NCBI RefSeq assembly: GCF_030718205.1 | Contig: NZ_JAUZQF010000046.1 | Span: 1-55,510, forward strand | DNA: 55,510 nucleotides | Direction of reading: 5' to 3' | Source of the DNA: Nonomuraea turcica | GTDB taxonomy: Bacteria > Actinomycetota > Actinomycetes > Streptosporangiales > Streptosporangiaceae | Shown: positions 16,330-24,801 of the stretch, in pieces | Numbering within the stretch: position 1 is the first letter of the stretch | How the letters are laid out: each line of letters starts with the position of its first letter | The notes under the pieces: model-generated | What the model was told of the DNA's origin: nothing | Databases searched by the model: none | The model's input: only the letters and a program-made list of their open reading frames with translations | Made by a program: the position numbers and the translations under genes

Positions 16330-17540
16330 GTAGTCCGGCCACGGCACAACCACCAGACCGCACCAGGATCCCGGGACCCAGCAACGTCACATACATGTTC
16401 GTTACGTGGATGCGCAGGTCAGAGCCTGTCATTGGCAAAGCAGCGTTCGGAAAACCGGACGAGGCGTACATGTACCCGAACGCCTCCCCGTCGAAGCGCA
16501 GCACCCGGCCCAGGATGTAGCCGGCGGAGTAAGCCTCCCATGTCCGGTACACCTGCCGGGCCAGCTCACCCGCCTTGATCGCCGCCTGTTCCGCCTCGTA
16601 AGGCTCCGCGAAGTGGGCGCTCAACCCCAGCGTGCGAAGTTCACCGCTCGGCCGAGGTCGTAGCCGAGGGCCGAGGTCACGAAGCTCTCGGGTGGCAGGA
16701 TGCCGTCGGCGCGGAAGCGCTCCTCGTACCGCGTGATCTTCCCGATCAGCTGCATCAGGGCGTCGATGCCGGGCCGGCTCATGCCCCTCTGGGAGAGCAC
16801 GCCCGCCACGGTCCGCTGCCACACGGACGGGTCCCGGTGCGAGCCTGGGTACTACCGGGCGAGATCGTTCCTCAGCCTCAGCAGGAATTCGGGCTCGGCC
16901 GGGCTGTTGCGTCCCTCCAGCAGCGCCATCACCTGGACCTGCCACTTGGGCCGATCGGTGACGCCTCAGGACTCGCGGAGCGTCTCGACGTCCCCCTCGT
17001 AGCCGGTGTAGACGTCGCCGACCTCGGTCCAGATCATCCCGTTGTGCACGGCGAGGTGTGCGCCGCAGGCCAGCCCGTGCGCGAGCGGCCCGTGCAGCGG
17101 CCCGGTGTACCTGGTGAGCAGTCGATCGGCGTTGTGCCCCTTCTTCAGGACGTTCTTCTTCAGGGACTTTCAGTGTCGGCGGTTGCGCTTGGCGTCGGGG
17201 AAGTACGTCCCCGATGGGCTGCCCGGGTTGACCAGCAATCCTTGCAACTTGCCGCCCCACCATTCCTCTGGCGGGAAGGGCAGCGAGACCACACAGGCGA
17301 CGGCGCCGGGCCGTCTTTTCGGCAGCTCACCCCGGGTGTGGACGACCAGGCAGTCCTCGCCTTCCGGTCCTTGCTCGGTCAGCCAGTCCACGACCAGCTT
17401 CCGGGCGTCGACCTTGTCCTTCGGCTTGTAGGAGAAGGTGTCGACGCTCAGCAGGATGGTCACGTAGCCGTCCCAGTCGCCGCGCGACCTGGCGTCGAAC
17501 AGCGCGCGCTCGACGTCGGTGGGCGGCGCCCAGGATGGCC
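16330..17540 (-). pseudogene. SseB-like/DUF1266 protein, inactivated
   Basis: Read on the minus strand, the 5' part (DVERALFDARSRGDWDGYV and LVVDWLTEQGPEGEDCLVV) is an SseB-like domain. The 3' part (SALGYDLGRAVNFARWG and AGYILGRVLRFDGEAFGYM) is DUF1266. A TGA occurs in the reading VETLRES*GVTDRPKWQVQV near 16968, and a TAG in LLRLRNDLAR*YPGSH near 16853. Frame changes lie near 17170 and 16628. The many lesions show this is not a sequencing slip. Confidence 0.75.
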
Positions 17541-17620
17541 GTAGCTAGCCGCGTTCTTGATCGGCATTCCCATGCAGGCGCACCTTATCGACTAGTTCCA
17601 ACGCGTATGACCAACTCCGG

Positions 17621-18340
17621 TCACTCGACGGGGCCGGCCACCTGTTCCCAGCGCTTGTCCGCGGGCAGGCCGCCGAGGCCGGTCACCTTCGGGTCGGGAG
17701 CCGTCGCCCTCAGCAGCGCGACAAGGGCCTCTGCGGGCTGCCCGACGACCTTGGCCCGCACCGTGGCATCGTCCTCCGTCGCCGTGGTCCTGGCGTCCTC
17801 GATCGTCTGCGGCGTGCCTTCCGACTCGCCCTGCCCGATCACGCCGTTGTCGTACGGCAGCGTGCCCCCGGGGCCGAGCGGGCCCCAGCCCTCGCTGTAA
17901 CGGGTCATCGCCATCAGGTAGGTGTGGCCGATCTCCACCCGCGGCGTGTCGTGCCCGGCCAGCCGCCGCCGCACGTCGCCGGTGAACTCCCACCCGGCCA
18001 GGTGCATGGTCAGAGAGGCGGGCGGCTGCGCCGCGCCCTCCCGGCTCCACAGCACCCGCTGGATCTCGAGTGTGCCGGTCCGGCCGATGTACCCCTCCCC
18101 GGCCTGCAGTTCCTCCGCCGAAGGCGGCACCTCCTGCTCGGACACCACCTTCACCTCCGCCAGGTGGTCGGCGTAGCTGACCCAGTTAACCGGCAGGTCG
18201 GACGGCAGGCGCGCCTCGCCGTGCGCGATCGTCACCTCATCGGCCGCCGGAGGGCTGTGCGCCGAGACCGCCGAGAAGTACGCGCCCGCCCCCAGAGCCA
18301 GGACCGCGGTCACTGCCACCAGGCTCTTCCGTGCTCGCAT
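17621..18340 (-). CDS. Exported protein of unknown function
   Basis: The protein of about 239 aa has an N-terminal signal or anchor: basic MRARK, then SLVAVTAVLALGAGAYFSAV. The mature part has no recognised domain; LPVNWVSYADHLAEVKVV and TLEIQRVLWSREGAAQPP look like a beta-rich extracellular fold. The ATG at 18340 has GGAAGG about 11 bases upstream; an ATG at 18364 directly after the protease stop is the alternative. It is the last of three exported-protein genes in one direction (19479, 18991, 18340), behind the SARP-type promoter. Confidence 0.7.
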   Translation of the reverse strand: MRARKSLVAVTAVLALGAGAYFSAVSAHSPPAADEVTIAHGEARLPSDLPVNWVSYADHLAEVKVVSEQEVPPSAEELQAGEGYIGRTGTLEIQRVLWSREGAAQPPASLTMHLAGWEFTGDVRRRLAGHDTPRVEIGHTYLMAMTRYSEGWGPLGPGGTLPYDNGVIGQGESEGTPQTIEDARTTATEDDATVRAKVVGQPAEALVALLRATAPDPKVTGLGGLPADKRWEQVAGPVE

Positions 18341-18370
18341 GTGCCACGACACCTTCCTCGTCATCCTGCT

Positions 18371-18991
18371 CTAGTACGTGGCGTTGATCATGTCGACGTT
18401 GTGCGCGCCCAGGGACGATGACGTCGACGGATTGGTCATACAGCCCAGCCGCGTGTCGTCGTTGGACAGCGGGTAATGGGCGTTCCTGCCGTGCGTCAGA
18501 CCCACGGCGTGCCCGGTCTCGTGGCAGACGGTGTTGATGCCCGGCGCTGCGTTCTTGAACCGCACGTAGTGCTGGTCACATCTGTTCGGATTGGAACCGA
18601 CCCGGTCGTTGCACCAGGCGAATCCCGCATAGCCGTCGGGAATGGTGCCCTGGAAGTAGACGATGTCCGTCTCGCCACTGCCCGACCACACCACGGTGGA
18701 CTTGTAGCTGAAGGTGAGGTCGGTCGAGTTGTACCGGCCGGCGATGGTGTCGATCCGCGACTTCGCCGTACTGGAGAGACCCGAGGTGTTGTAGAAGTAG
18801 GTGACGGTGCTGTTGTCAGTCTGGCAGAAGCCCGCCCTGACCAGTGCGGCGCTGCTCGGGCAATCCCAGGACGTGTTGAGCGTCGGGTACATGTTGTCAG
18901 TGATCGGCGCGGCGGTCGCGGGGGTGCTGCTGAACCCCACCAGGGCCAGGGCCGCGGCCGTCTGGCCGAGCCGTTGTAACGTCTTGCGCAA
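18371..18991 (-). CDS. Secreted metzincin-like metalloprotease
   Basis: The predicted secreted zinc protease has about 206 aa. HETGHAVGLTH fits HExxHxxGxxH, with three His as zinc ligands and Glu as base. GCMTNPS after it can be the Met-turn that defines metzincins. The signal peptide is RKTLQRLGQTAAALALVG with cleavage near ATAAP. Six Cys (CPSS, FCQT, WCND, RCDQ, VCHE, GCMT) can form three disulfides. I prefer the TTG at 18991 because GGAGGAG lies six bases upstream; ATG at 19042 gives a leader too long for a signal peptide. It sits between two exported-protein genes in a likely operon. Confidence 0.8.
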   Translation of the reverse strand: MRKTLQRLGQTAAALALVGFSSTPATAAPITDNMYPTLNTSWDCPSSAALVRAGFCQTDNSTVTYFYNTSGLSSTAKSRIDTIAGRYNSTDLTFSYKSTVVWSGSGETDIVYFQGTIPDGYAGFAWCNDRVGSNPNRCDQHYVRFKNAAPGINTVCHETGHAVGLTHGRNAHYPLSNDDTRLGCMTNPSTSSSLGAHNVDMINATY

Positions 18992-19080
18992 GCGGGCTCC
19001 TCCGTGTGGATTCAAGCCGGGGCTCCGGGTCCGGCGTGCCATGGACCGGTCTCTTCCATGCCGCGCCGCCCGATGACGGG

Positions 19081-19479
19081 TCAGCAGCCCTTGGTGATCT
19101 CAGTGAGCGTGCCGGCCAGCCCGATATGGAACTTCTTCCGCCCCTTTGTCCCCCCGTTGGTTACCAGGCACTCCGTGTAGCTGCCGCCGACGGAGTTCTT
19201 GATGTGCACCTTCGCCGGCACCCGGTGCCTGCAGTGATTGTTGAAGTAGACGGTGACCGTCATGCTCCCGTCGCCCCAGGAATAGTTGGCCTTGGCCCCC
19301 TTGGGGCTGGTGCACTTGATGCTGGCCCTGTGAGTGACGGCGGCCTGCCGCACCGAATGCGCCGACTGTGCCGACGTCATGCCGGGCGCCACGGCGTGAG
19401 CGGTCCCGCCGGGCAGCGTCGTGAGCGCGCCCGCAGCCACCACTGCCGACACCATGACTCGCAGGTTTTTTGTCATCAT
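19081..19479 (-). CDS. Secreted Cys-containing 132-aa protein
   Basis: The N-terminal signal peptide MVSAVVAAGALTTLPGG ends in TAHAV, an AxA-type cleavage site. The mature domain of about 100 aa has four Cys (IKCTSPKG, NHCRHRVP, TECLVT, TKGC) and strands such as GSMTVTVYFNNHC, so a small disulfide-stabilised beta fold is likely. The family is not recognised. GAAAG lies just before the ATG pair at 19479/19476. It is the first gene after SARP-type promoter B, with an expected leader of only about 30 nt, and it heads an operon with the metalloprotease. It could be the protease's substrate, inhibitor or partner; this is inference. Confidence 0.75.
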   Translation of the reverse strand: MMTKNLRVMVSAVVAAGALTTLPGGTAHAVAPGMTSAQSAHSVRQAAVTHRASIKCTSPKGAKANYSWGDGSMTVTVYFNNHCRHRVPAKVHIKNSVGGSYTECLVTNGGTKGRKKFHIGLAGTLTEITKGC

Positions 19480-19512
19480 ACTTTCTTTCTTCTCGGCCTT
19501 TCTGCGGGAGTC

Positions 19513-19556
19513 ATGCTGGCCTGTGGCGCTGAAACGGCACTGAAAAGGCGTTGAAA
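19513..19556 (-). promoter_or_regulatory. SARP-type promoter, site B (three 11-bp TTCA repeats)
   Basis: On the minus strand TTTCA units lie with complements at 19529, 19540 and 19551, again 11 bp apart, with GCC after each unit. CAGCAT (19513-19518) sits 10 nt after the last unit at the -10 place. Spacing and architecture are identical to site A at 10535-10578, and the middle repeat TTTTCAGTGCC is the same in both. It lies in the 79-bp gap between the intact SARP gene and the secreted-protein operon. Confidence 0.8.
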
Positions 19557-19558
19557 GC

Positions 19559-22465
19559 TCAGTATTGCCTTTCGATCACCTGCGGTGTCGCGGGTGTTTC
19601 GTTGTTCTCCAGAGCGTGCCTTTCCTCGGCTGTGATGAGGTTGAGGTCCTGCATAATGGCGATCGAGCGTCGCCAGGACCGGAGAGCGTCAGAGGTCCGG
19701 CCCGCGTCGTGGAGCGCACGCCCCAGCCCCCATAGGATGTCGGCCTGCCGGAACTCGCTGACAGGGCCCGCTTCCCGGTGGAGGTCGAGCGCATGCTGGT
19801 AATAGGTCACGGCTTGCCCCGGGCGTCCGGCCAGGCGGTGCGCCTCGGCGAGGTGACCGACGGCGAGTCCGAGGTAGGCCGAGATACCGGCCTCTCTGTA
19901 AATGGCGATCGTGCATGTGTGGGCGGCGATGGCCTCGGCGAAGCGCCCCGTCCGTTGGTAGGCCAGCCCCAGGTGCGTGAGGACCGTCGCCGGGGTCAAG
20001 CGGTTGCCCGCCTCGCCGACGCGGGCGAGGGCTCGCAGGTGGTAGGAGATGGCTTCGTCGTAGCGGCCCGCGCTCCTGTAGGCGACCCCGATGTAATCGA
20101 GCAGCGCCGCCTCTCGGCTGGTGTTCCCGGCTCGTCGGAAGGCGGTCCGGGACCTGTGCAGGTGGTGGATGGCGTCGTCCGGGCGTCCCATGTAGATGTG
20201 CGCCCAGCCGAGATCGCCGTGCGCGACGGCCAGGTGGAGGAGGTCGTTCGTGTGCTTCGCGGCCACCAGCGCCAGTTCGCCGAGGTGGAACTGCTTGAGA
20301 TAGAGGCCATGTTCGTGCAGCAGGACGGCGAACATCGCAGCCAGGCCCACCACCTCGTCCGCCACCGGCGTGCGCGTCGCCTGGTCCATGGCCGCCAGGA
20401 TGTTGTCCACCTCGGCGGCGATCCACGCCCTTGTCTCCTGGCTCGTCTCCAAGATCACACCCGGGTGGATCAGGTCGGGCGGACCGATCTCCAGCCGCCA
20501 CGTGCTGCCCCTGTTCAGCGTTCGGCTGATCGTGCGGACGGTGGCCAGGTAGTGATGCAGGAGCCGGCGGAAGGCCAGTTGCCGCGCCCGCCGGCTCTCC
20601 TCTTCTTCGGCGCGCTCTCGGGCGAACAAACGCAGCAGGTCGTGCAGCCGGTAGCGGTCCGGGATGTAGTTGTCCACCAGTTGCGCATCGACCAGGTGAT
20701 CGAGCAGATCCTGCGCTCGTTCCTCGGGGAGATCGGCCAGCGCGGCCGCGGCGGACAGGCTGATGTCCGGCCCGTCGAGTATGCCCAGCAACCGGAACAT
20801 CCGCGCCGCGGCCCGGCCCTGCGGGTCTGCGTGCAGATCCTGGTAGCTGGTCTGGAAACTGGCCCGTACCGCCCGATCGTCGGCGCGCAACTCGTCCAAC
20901 CGCCGCCGGGTGTTCTCCAGTCGCTTGGCCAGGACCGCGAGCGACCAGGCCGGCCGAGCCCTCAGCCGCGCCGCCGCCAGGCACAACGCCAGGGGCAGGC
21001 CGCCGCACAGCCGTACCACCTCGACCGCCTCAGCGGGCTCGGCGGCGACCGTCGTCTCTCCCACCATGGCACGCAGTAGATCGAGGGCCTCTTCGTCAGA
21101 CAGCACGTCCAGCGGGATCTGTACGGCGCCCTCGAAGGAGGTGAGCCTGCGCCGGCTGGTGATCAGCACCGCGCACCCGGGGCTGCCGGGAAGGAGCGGG
21201 CGAACCTGCGCGGCGTCGCGCGCATTGTCCAAGATGACGAGCATGCGCTTGCCGTGGGTCAGCGAACGGAAGCGGCCCGCGGCCTCCTCCAGACCCGTGG
21301 GGATGGCCGAGTCGGCCACGCCGAGGGAGCGCAGGAATCGGCGTACGGCCTCCATCGGCTTCACCGGGCCGGCGTGGGGTGTGTCGCCGTGCAGGTCGAT
21401 GTACAGCTGGCCATCGGGAAAGTCGCCGGCGACGGCGTGCGCGATGTGGATGGCCAGCGACGATTTCCCGACCCCGCCGAGCCCGCTGATCTGGCAGATC
21501 CGCAGCCCGCCTGACCGGCCCGCGCTCAGGGTCTCGTACACGCGGGCCAGCTCGGCCGCCCGCCCGGTGAAGGAGACCAGGCCGGCGGGCAGTTCCGCGG
21601 GCACCAGCGGGACAGGCACGCCCTCCGGCTCCGCTGCCGAGCGGCCATCGTGATCGAGGACGGTGGCGGGGACGCCGCCCGCCTCGGTGAGGTCGTCCTC
21701 CTTCAACATGCGTTGGTGTAGCTGCTGCAGTTCGCTCCCGGGGTCGATCCCCAGTTCCTCGACCAGCCGTCCACGCAGGTCACGGTAGGCGGCCAGCGCG
21801 GCTGCCCGTCTGCCGTCCTGGCGTAGCGCCACCATCGCGAGGTGGACCAGCCGCTCCCGCAGCGGATGCTCGCTGATCAGCAAGGGCAGCTCGGCGAGCG
21901 CCTGGCGATGTCGCCCCAGCCGCAGGTCGATCGCGATGCGCTGCTCGACCGTGCTCAGCCACTCTTCCTCCAGCGTCGCGCCGTACGTGTCGCGCAGCCA
22001 GTCACCCGCCACGTCGGCCAGGGGCGGTCCGTGGCACAGGCGCAGCGCCTGTCGTAACAGGTCGCTCGCCGGGGTGGGATCGCTCGCGTGCGCGCACGCC
22101 ACCAGCTCGCGGAAGCGCAGCAGGTCCACCCGTGCCGGGTCGAGGGTAAGCCGGTATCCCGGCGGCGAGGTGGACAACTCGACGTCGGGCATCCGGGCGA
22201 GCAGCCGTCGGAGCCTGGATATGTATCCCTGAACGGCGTTGCGTGCCGAGGCCGGAGGCTCCTGCTCCCAGACCGCCTGCATCAACCGATCGAGCGGTAC
22301 CGTCCGGCCGGCGTTGAGCAGCAGCATCGCCAGCACCGAGCGCTGTTGCGGGGTGGAAGGTCCGATGAACCTGTCACCTGCCCAGATGCCGACGGGCCCC
22401 AGCAGGCGGAACTCCATGTCGTCCGGCTGGTGCGTCTTCGGGGACCGGCTGTCAGGCGCCGTCAT
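19559..22465 (-). CDS. SARP/AfsR-like transcriptional activator, intact
   Basis: The 968-aa cytoplasmic regulator has an OmpR-like winged helix at about residues 17-105 (LAMLLLNAGRTVPLDRLM) and a BTAD domain at about 110-255. An NB-ARC ATPase follows, with Walker A GLGGVGKSSLAIH at 328-340 and the Walker-B-like strand KRMLVILDNARDA. TPR repeats extend from about 640 to the end (HLGELALVAAKHTNDLLH, VAYRSAGRYDEAISYHLRA). This is the AfsR layout: ligand or partner sensing through the TPR/ATPase part and activation at 11-bp repeats. Two such sites are in this window, one directly downstream. Two damaged copies lie at 11884 and 42830. The upstream -10 is TACAAT at 22519. Confidence 0.9.
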   Translation of the reverse strand: MTAPDSRSPKTHQPDDMEFRLLGPVGIWAGDRFIGPSTPQQRSVLAMLLLNAGRTVPLDRLMQAVWEQEPPASARNAVQGYISRLRRLLARMPDVELSTSPPGYRLTLDPARVDLLRFRELVACAHASDPTPASDLLRQALRLCHGPPLADVAGDWLRDTYGATLEEEWLSTVEQRIAIDLRLGRHRQALAELPLLISEHPLRERLVHLAMVALRQDGRRAAALAAYRDLRGRLVEELGIDPGSELQQLHQRMLKEDDLTEAGGVPATVLDHDGRSAAEPEGVPVPLVPAELPAGLVSFTGRAAELARVYETLSAGRSGGLRICQISGLGGVGKSSLAIHIAHAVAGDFPDGQLYIDLHGDTPHAGPVKPMEAVRRFLRSLGVADSAIPTGLEEAAGRFRSLTHGKRMLVILDNARDAAQVRPLLPGSPGCAVLITSRRRLTSFEGAVQIPLDVLSDEEALDLLRAMVGETTVAAEPAEAVEVVRLCGGLPLALCLAAARLRARPAWSLAVLAKRLENTRRRLDELRADDRAVRASFQTSYQDLHADPQGRAAARMFRLLGILDGPDISLSAAAALADLPEERAQDLLDHLVDAQLVDNYIPDRYRLHDLLRLFARERAEEEESRRARQLAFRRLLHHYLATVRTISRTLNRGSTWRLEIGPPDLIHPGVILETSQETRAWIAAEVDNILAAMDQATRTPVADEVVGLAAMFAVLLHEHGLYLKQFHLGELALVAAKHTNDLLHLAVAHGDLGWAHIYMGRPDDAIHHLHRSRTAFRRAGNTSREAALLDYIGVAYRSAGRYDEAISYHLRALARVGEAGNRLTPATVLTHLGLAYQRTGRFAEAIAAHTCTIAIYREAGISAYLGLAVGHLAEAHRLAGRPGQAVTYYQHALDLHREAGPVSEFRQADILWGLGRALHDAGRTSDALRSWRRSIAIMQDLNLITAEERHALENNETPATPQVIERQY

Positions 22466-22518
22466 GTCCTCGCACGCCGCACGGCACCAGGGCGGGCTCC
22501 TCGCGGCTCATGGGGATC

Positions 22519-22524
22519 ATTGTA
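22519..22524 (-). promoter_or_regulatory. Probable -10 element of the intact SARP gene
   Basis: The minus strand reads GATGACTACAATGATCC, with TACAAT close to the TAnnnT consensus, about 54 bp before the ATG. The decayed copy has TATAGT in the same place. I could not place a clear -35 element at 17 bp. Confidence 0.5.
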
Positions 22525-22547
22525 GTCATCGCTGCGTGCACAGATCG

Positions 22548-22740
22548 TCACATATCTGGCGGCGGGGTGCCGCACCATGCCGACAGCGCTGATCGGATCC
22601 CGGCTCGCGACCCTGCCCAGGCGACATAGCCGTCGGGGCGGATCAGAGCGGCTTCCGGTCGTTGCCGCCTGAGAGCGCGTACATGCCGTCCCCGGTCCGC
22701 CCACGCGTCCGGTCCGGCTTCGCCTGCAGTGAGCAGCACA
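22548..22740 (-). pseudogene. FAD monooxygenase, C-terminal fragment
   Basis: The minus strand ends with EAALIRPDGYVAWAGS, then GIRSALSAWCG and a stop near 22550. RPDGYVAWA followed by a short helix is the usual end of class A aromatic FAD monooxygenases, as in the intact 40262 gene (RPDKYVGYRG). All cofactor-binding parts are missing. Upstream it meets an IS110-type relic at about 22740, which may mark the break. Confidence 0.6.
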
Positions 22741-23058
22741 AACCGCTACAGGCATTGTTGATCACCGCGCCGACGCAACTGCGCGAACACCTTGCCGGAC
22801 GCAGGGGCGCCAAACTCGTCCAGGCCTGCGCCACTCTGTGCCCCGGGGACGACCTGGCCGATCCCGCTCACGGCGTCTCCCGCCTGACCTGCGACACACG
22901 CACCTGCACCTACCTGCAGCGACGTACGGCAGACAGGCTGTCCAAAAAAAGAGATCATCCGCTGCCTCAAGCGATGCATCGCCCGCGAGCTCTACAAGAT
23001 TCTGACCCCCCCGATTACCGACGCCTTACCAGCAAAAGATCTTGCAGAAGCCGCTTGA
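22741..23058 (+). pseudogene. IS110-type transposase relic
   Basis: The + strand reads LLITAPTQLREHLAGRRGAK and LVQACATLCPGDDLADPAHG, which resemble the middle of IS110-family transposases. After a frame change near 22945 it reads KKEIIRCLKRCIARELYKIL, like the C-terminal end. The segment between and the N-terminal DEDD domain are missing. The family assignment is moderate; that it is a broken transposase is more certain. Confidence 0.55.
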
Positions 23059-23082
23059 CGGCCATAGGGGCATCCCACACGT

Positions 23083-23913
23083 CTATTGCGATGCGGTACT
23101 GGCCGGATACGGTCCGCGAAGTTGCTCGGTGATCTCCCACAGGCGTCTTGCGGCCTCCGTGTCGTAGGAGGCGGGAGAGGAGTTGGTCAGCGTGTTGCGG
23201 TCGTAGTAGCCGCCCTTGACCACGTCGGGATCGGTGGCGAGCACGCAGAGCGGTTCGGCGCCCTTGGCGGCCGAGGGCGCCAGTGCGGTGACAGCCATGA
23301 CCTGCAGTCGGGGGAAGGACCGGCCGAGGTCCGTTCGAACCATGCCCGGATGGAGCGCCACCACGGTCATGGCTGGGTATCGTCGCTGAAGCTCGTAACT
23401 GAACAGCAGGTTGGCCAGCTTGGCTCTGCTGTATGCCAAGGTCGCCTCATACGACCGCTCGCTCTGCAGGTCGTCGAAGTCGAGTGTGACGGGCCCGCTT
23501 CCGCGCATCGCCCGGGCGTGTCCGATGGAGTTGACATTGACCACCCGACCATCGGTCCTCAGCAGTGGGAGAAGGGCCTTGGTCAGCGAATACGGCGCAA
23601 GGTGGTGCACGGCGAAGTTGAGTTCCATGCCTTCGTCGGTGAGCCTGCGTCGTGGCTCCATAACGCCGGCGTTGTTGATGAGCACGTCCACGGTGCCGAG
23701 CGCTTCCGTGATCGATTCGGCCACCTGCGCGACACCCGCCGAGGTCGATAGATCGCCTTGGACGAAATGAGCGCCGTGCAGACGGACTGCGAGTTCCTCG
23801 CCACGTTGTGCATTGCGCCCGACGAGAACCAGCTTGTGACCCGATGCCGCCAGCCTGATCGCTGCTTCCCTTCCGATGCCGGCAGTGGCTCCGGTGAGCA
23901 CTACCGTCTTCAC
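23083..23913 (-). CDS. Short-chain dehydrogenase/reductase
   Basis: This 276-aa SDR of classical type is expected to use NADP(H). VVLTGATAGIGREAAIRLA is the cofactor loop, DVLINNAGVM the NNAG motif, RVVNVNSIGHA supplies the catalytic Ser, and YSRAKLAN the Tyr and Lys. The length and the late RYPAMTVVALHPGMVRTDLG match retinol-dehydrogenase-like actinobacterial enzymes. Its start overlaps the stop of the upstream SDR by four bases (ATGA), so the two are translationally coupled and transcribed from the PadR-controlled promoter at 24710-24750. Substrate unknown. Confidence 0.88.
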   Translation of the reverse strand: MKTVVLTGATAGIGREAAIRLAASGHKLVLVGRNAQRGEELAVRLHGAHFVQGDLSTSAGVAQVAESITEALGTVDVLINNAGVMEPRRRLTDEGMELNFAVHHLAPYSLTKALLPLLRTDGRVVNVNSIGHARAMRGSGPVTLDFDDLQSERSYEATLAYSRAKLANLLFSYELQRRYPAMTVVALHPGMVRTDLGRSFPRLQVMAVTALAPSAAKGAEPLCVLATDPDVVKGGYYDRNTLTNSSPASYDTEAARRLWEITEQLRGPYPASTASQ

Positions 23914-24704
23914 TTCGCGATTCCCATCATCTGGCCGAGCAGGCGGTCGCGGAGCCGAGTGGGCAGGTGGGCCAGCATGAGCAGGACGCGGGCATCACCG
24001 CCCACGACGTAGCGTGGACGCGGCCGTCGGGCTTCCAGGGCGTGGACGATGGTGTCGGCTACTGCGTCCACCGGGCTCAGCCGCTGCTTCTTCATGGCGT
24101 CGCCGAAGCCTGTGAGCTGCTTTCCGTAAAGATCGAGAAGGTCCTGCGGAACGGTCTTCAGGGAAGTCGTGGCGGCTACGGCAGCTTTTTCGAAGATGGG
24201 GGTGTTCATCGCCCCTGGCTCGATGAGCACCACAGGGATCCCCCAGTTGGCCAGTTCGACCCGTGCCGCGTCCGACAGCGACTCCATTGCCGCCTTGCTG
24301 GCCGAGATCGGGCCGAGGTGCGGCACGGCTACGCGGGCGGTGGGGGCGCTGATGTTGACAATCCTGCCGCGTTCTTGCCGCAGCAGCGGCAGAAACGCGC
24401 GCATCACAGCGGCCGCGCCGAACACATTGACCTCGAACTGCCTGCGCAGTTCGGCGTCGGACACGAGTTCCACGGGACCCTGCACGATCACACCGGCGTT
24501 GTTGACCAGGGCGTGCAGTCCGCGACCGTTCAACTGTCCGGCGATCTTCTTGGCCGCGTGCTGAACGCTTGTCTCGTCGGTGACATCGAGGTCGAGTGCA
24601 CCCCCGCGCGCCGTGGGAAAGACGGTGAACCCGCGCGCCGTCAGGCGAGCGGTCAGCGCCGTGCCGACGCTGCCTCCCGCGCCGGTGACCAGTACGGCTC
24701 GCAT
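23910..24704 (-). CDS. SDR-family protein with catalytic Tyr missing
   Basis: The 264-aa SDR starts MRAVLVTGAGGSVGTALTA, with the cofactor motif present, and has HALVNNAGVI and RIVNISAPTA. The active-site position normally YxxxK reads HLGPISASKAAMESL: Lys is kept but the Tyr place holds Ile. Usual proton transfer should be lost, unless another residue substitutes. It may be a binding or regulatory SDR. The ATG at 24704 fits the family; the 14 codons before it run into the operator. It is the first gene of a two-gene operon divergent from padR. Confidence 0.82.
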   Translation of the reverse strand: MRAVLVTGAGGSVGTALTARLTARGFTVFPTARGGALDLDVTDETSVQHAAKKIAGQLNGRGLHALVNNAGVIVQGPVELVSDAELRRQFEVNVFGAAAVMRAFLPLLRQERGRIVNISAPTARVAVPHLGPISASKAAMESLSDAARVELANWGIPVVLIEPGAMNTPIFEKAAVAATTSLKTVPQDLLDLYGKQLTGFGDAMKKQRLSPVDAVADTIVHALEARRPRPRYVVGGDARVLLMLAHLPTRLRDRLLGQMMGIAK

Positions 24705-24716
24705 ACAAACCTCCAC

Positions 24717-24746
24717 ATGTTCTTCGGGACATGTACTAATGGACAT
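24717..24746. promoter_or_regulatory. Two overlapping PadR operators, ATGT-N8-ACAT
   Basis: ATGT (24717-24720), eight bases, ACAT (24729-24732) form one site. ATGT (24731-24734), eight bases, ACAT (24743-24746) form a second that shares two bases with the first. ATGT-N8-ACAT is the known PadR-family operator. They lie between the divergent SDR operon and the PadR gene, so the regulator probably represses both directions. Confidence 0.75.
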
Positions 24747-24801
24747 AGAACACCTGGCCCTCGGGACATGTCAAGATGGTTCACAGACAGGAGGGGGCAC
24801 G

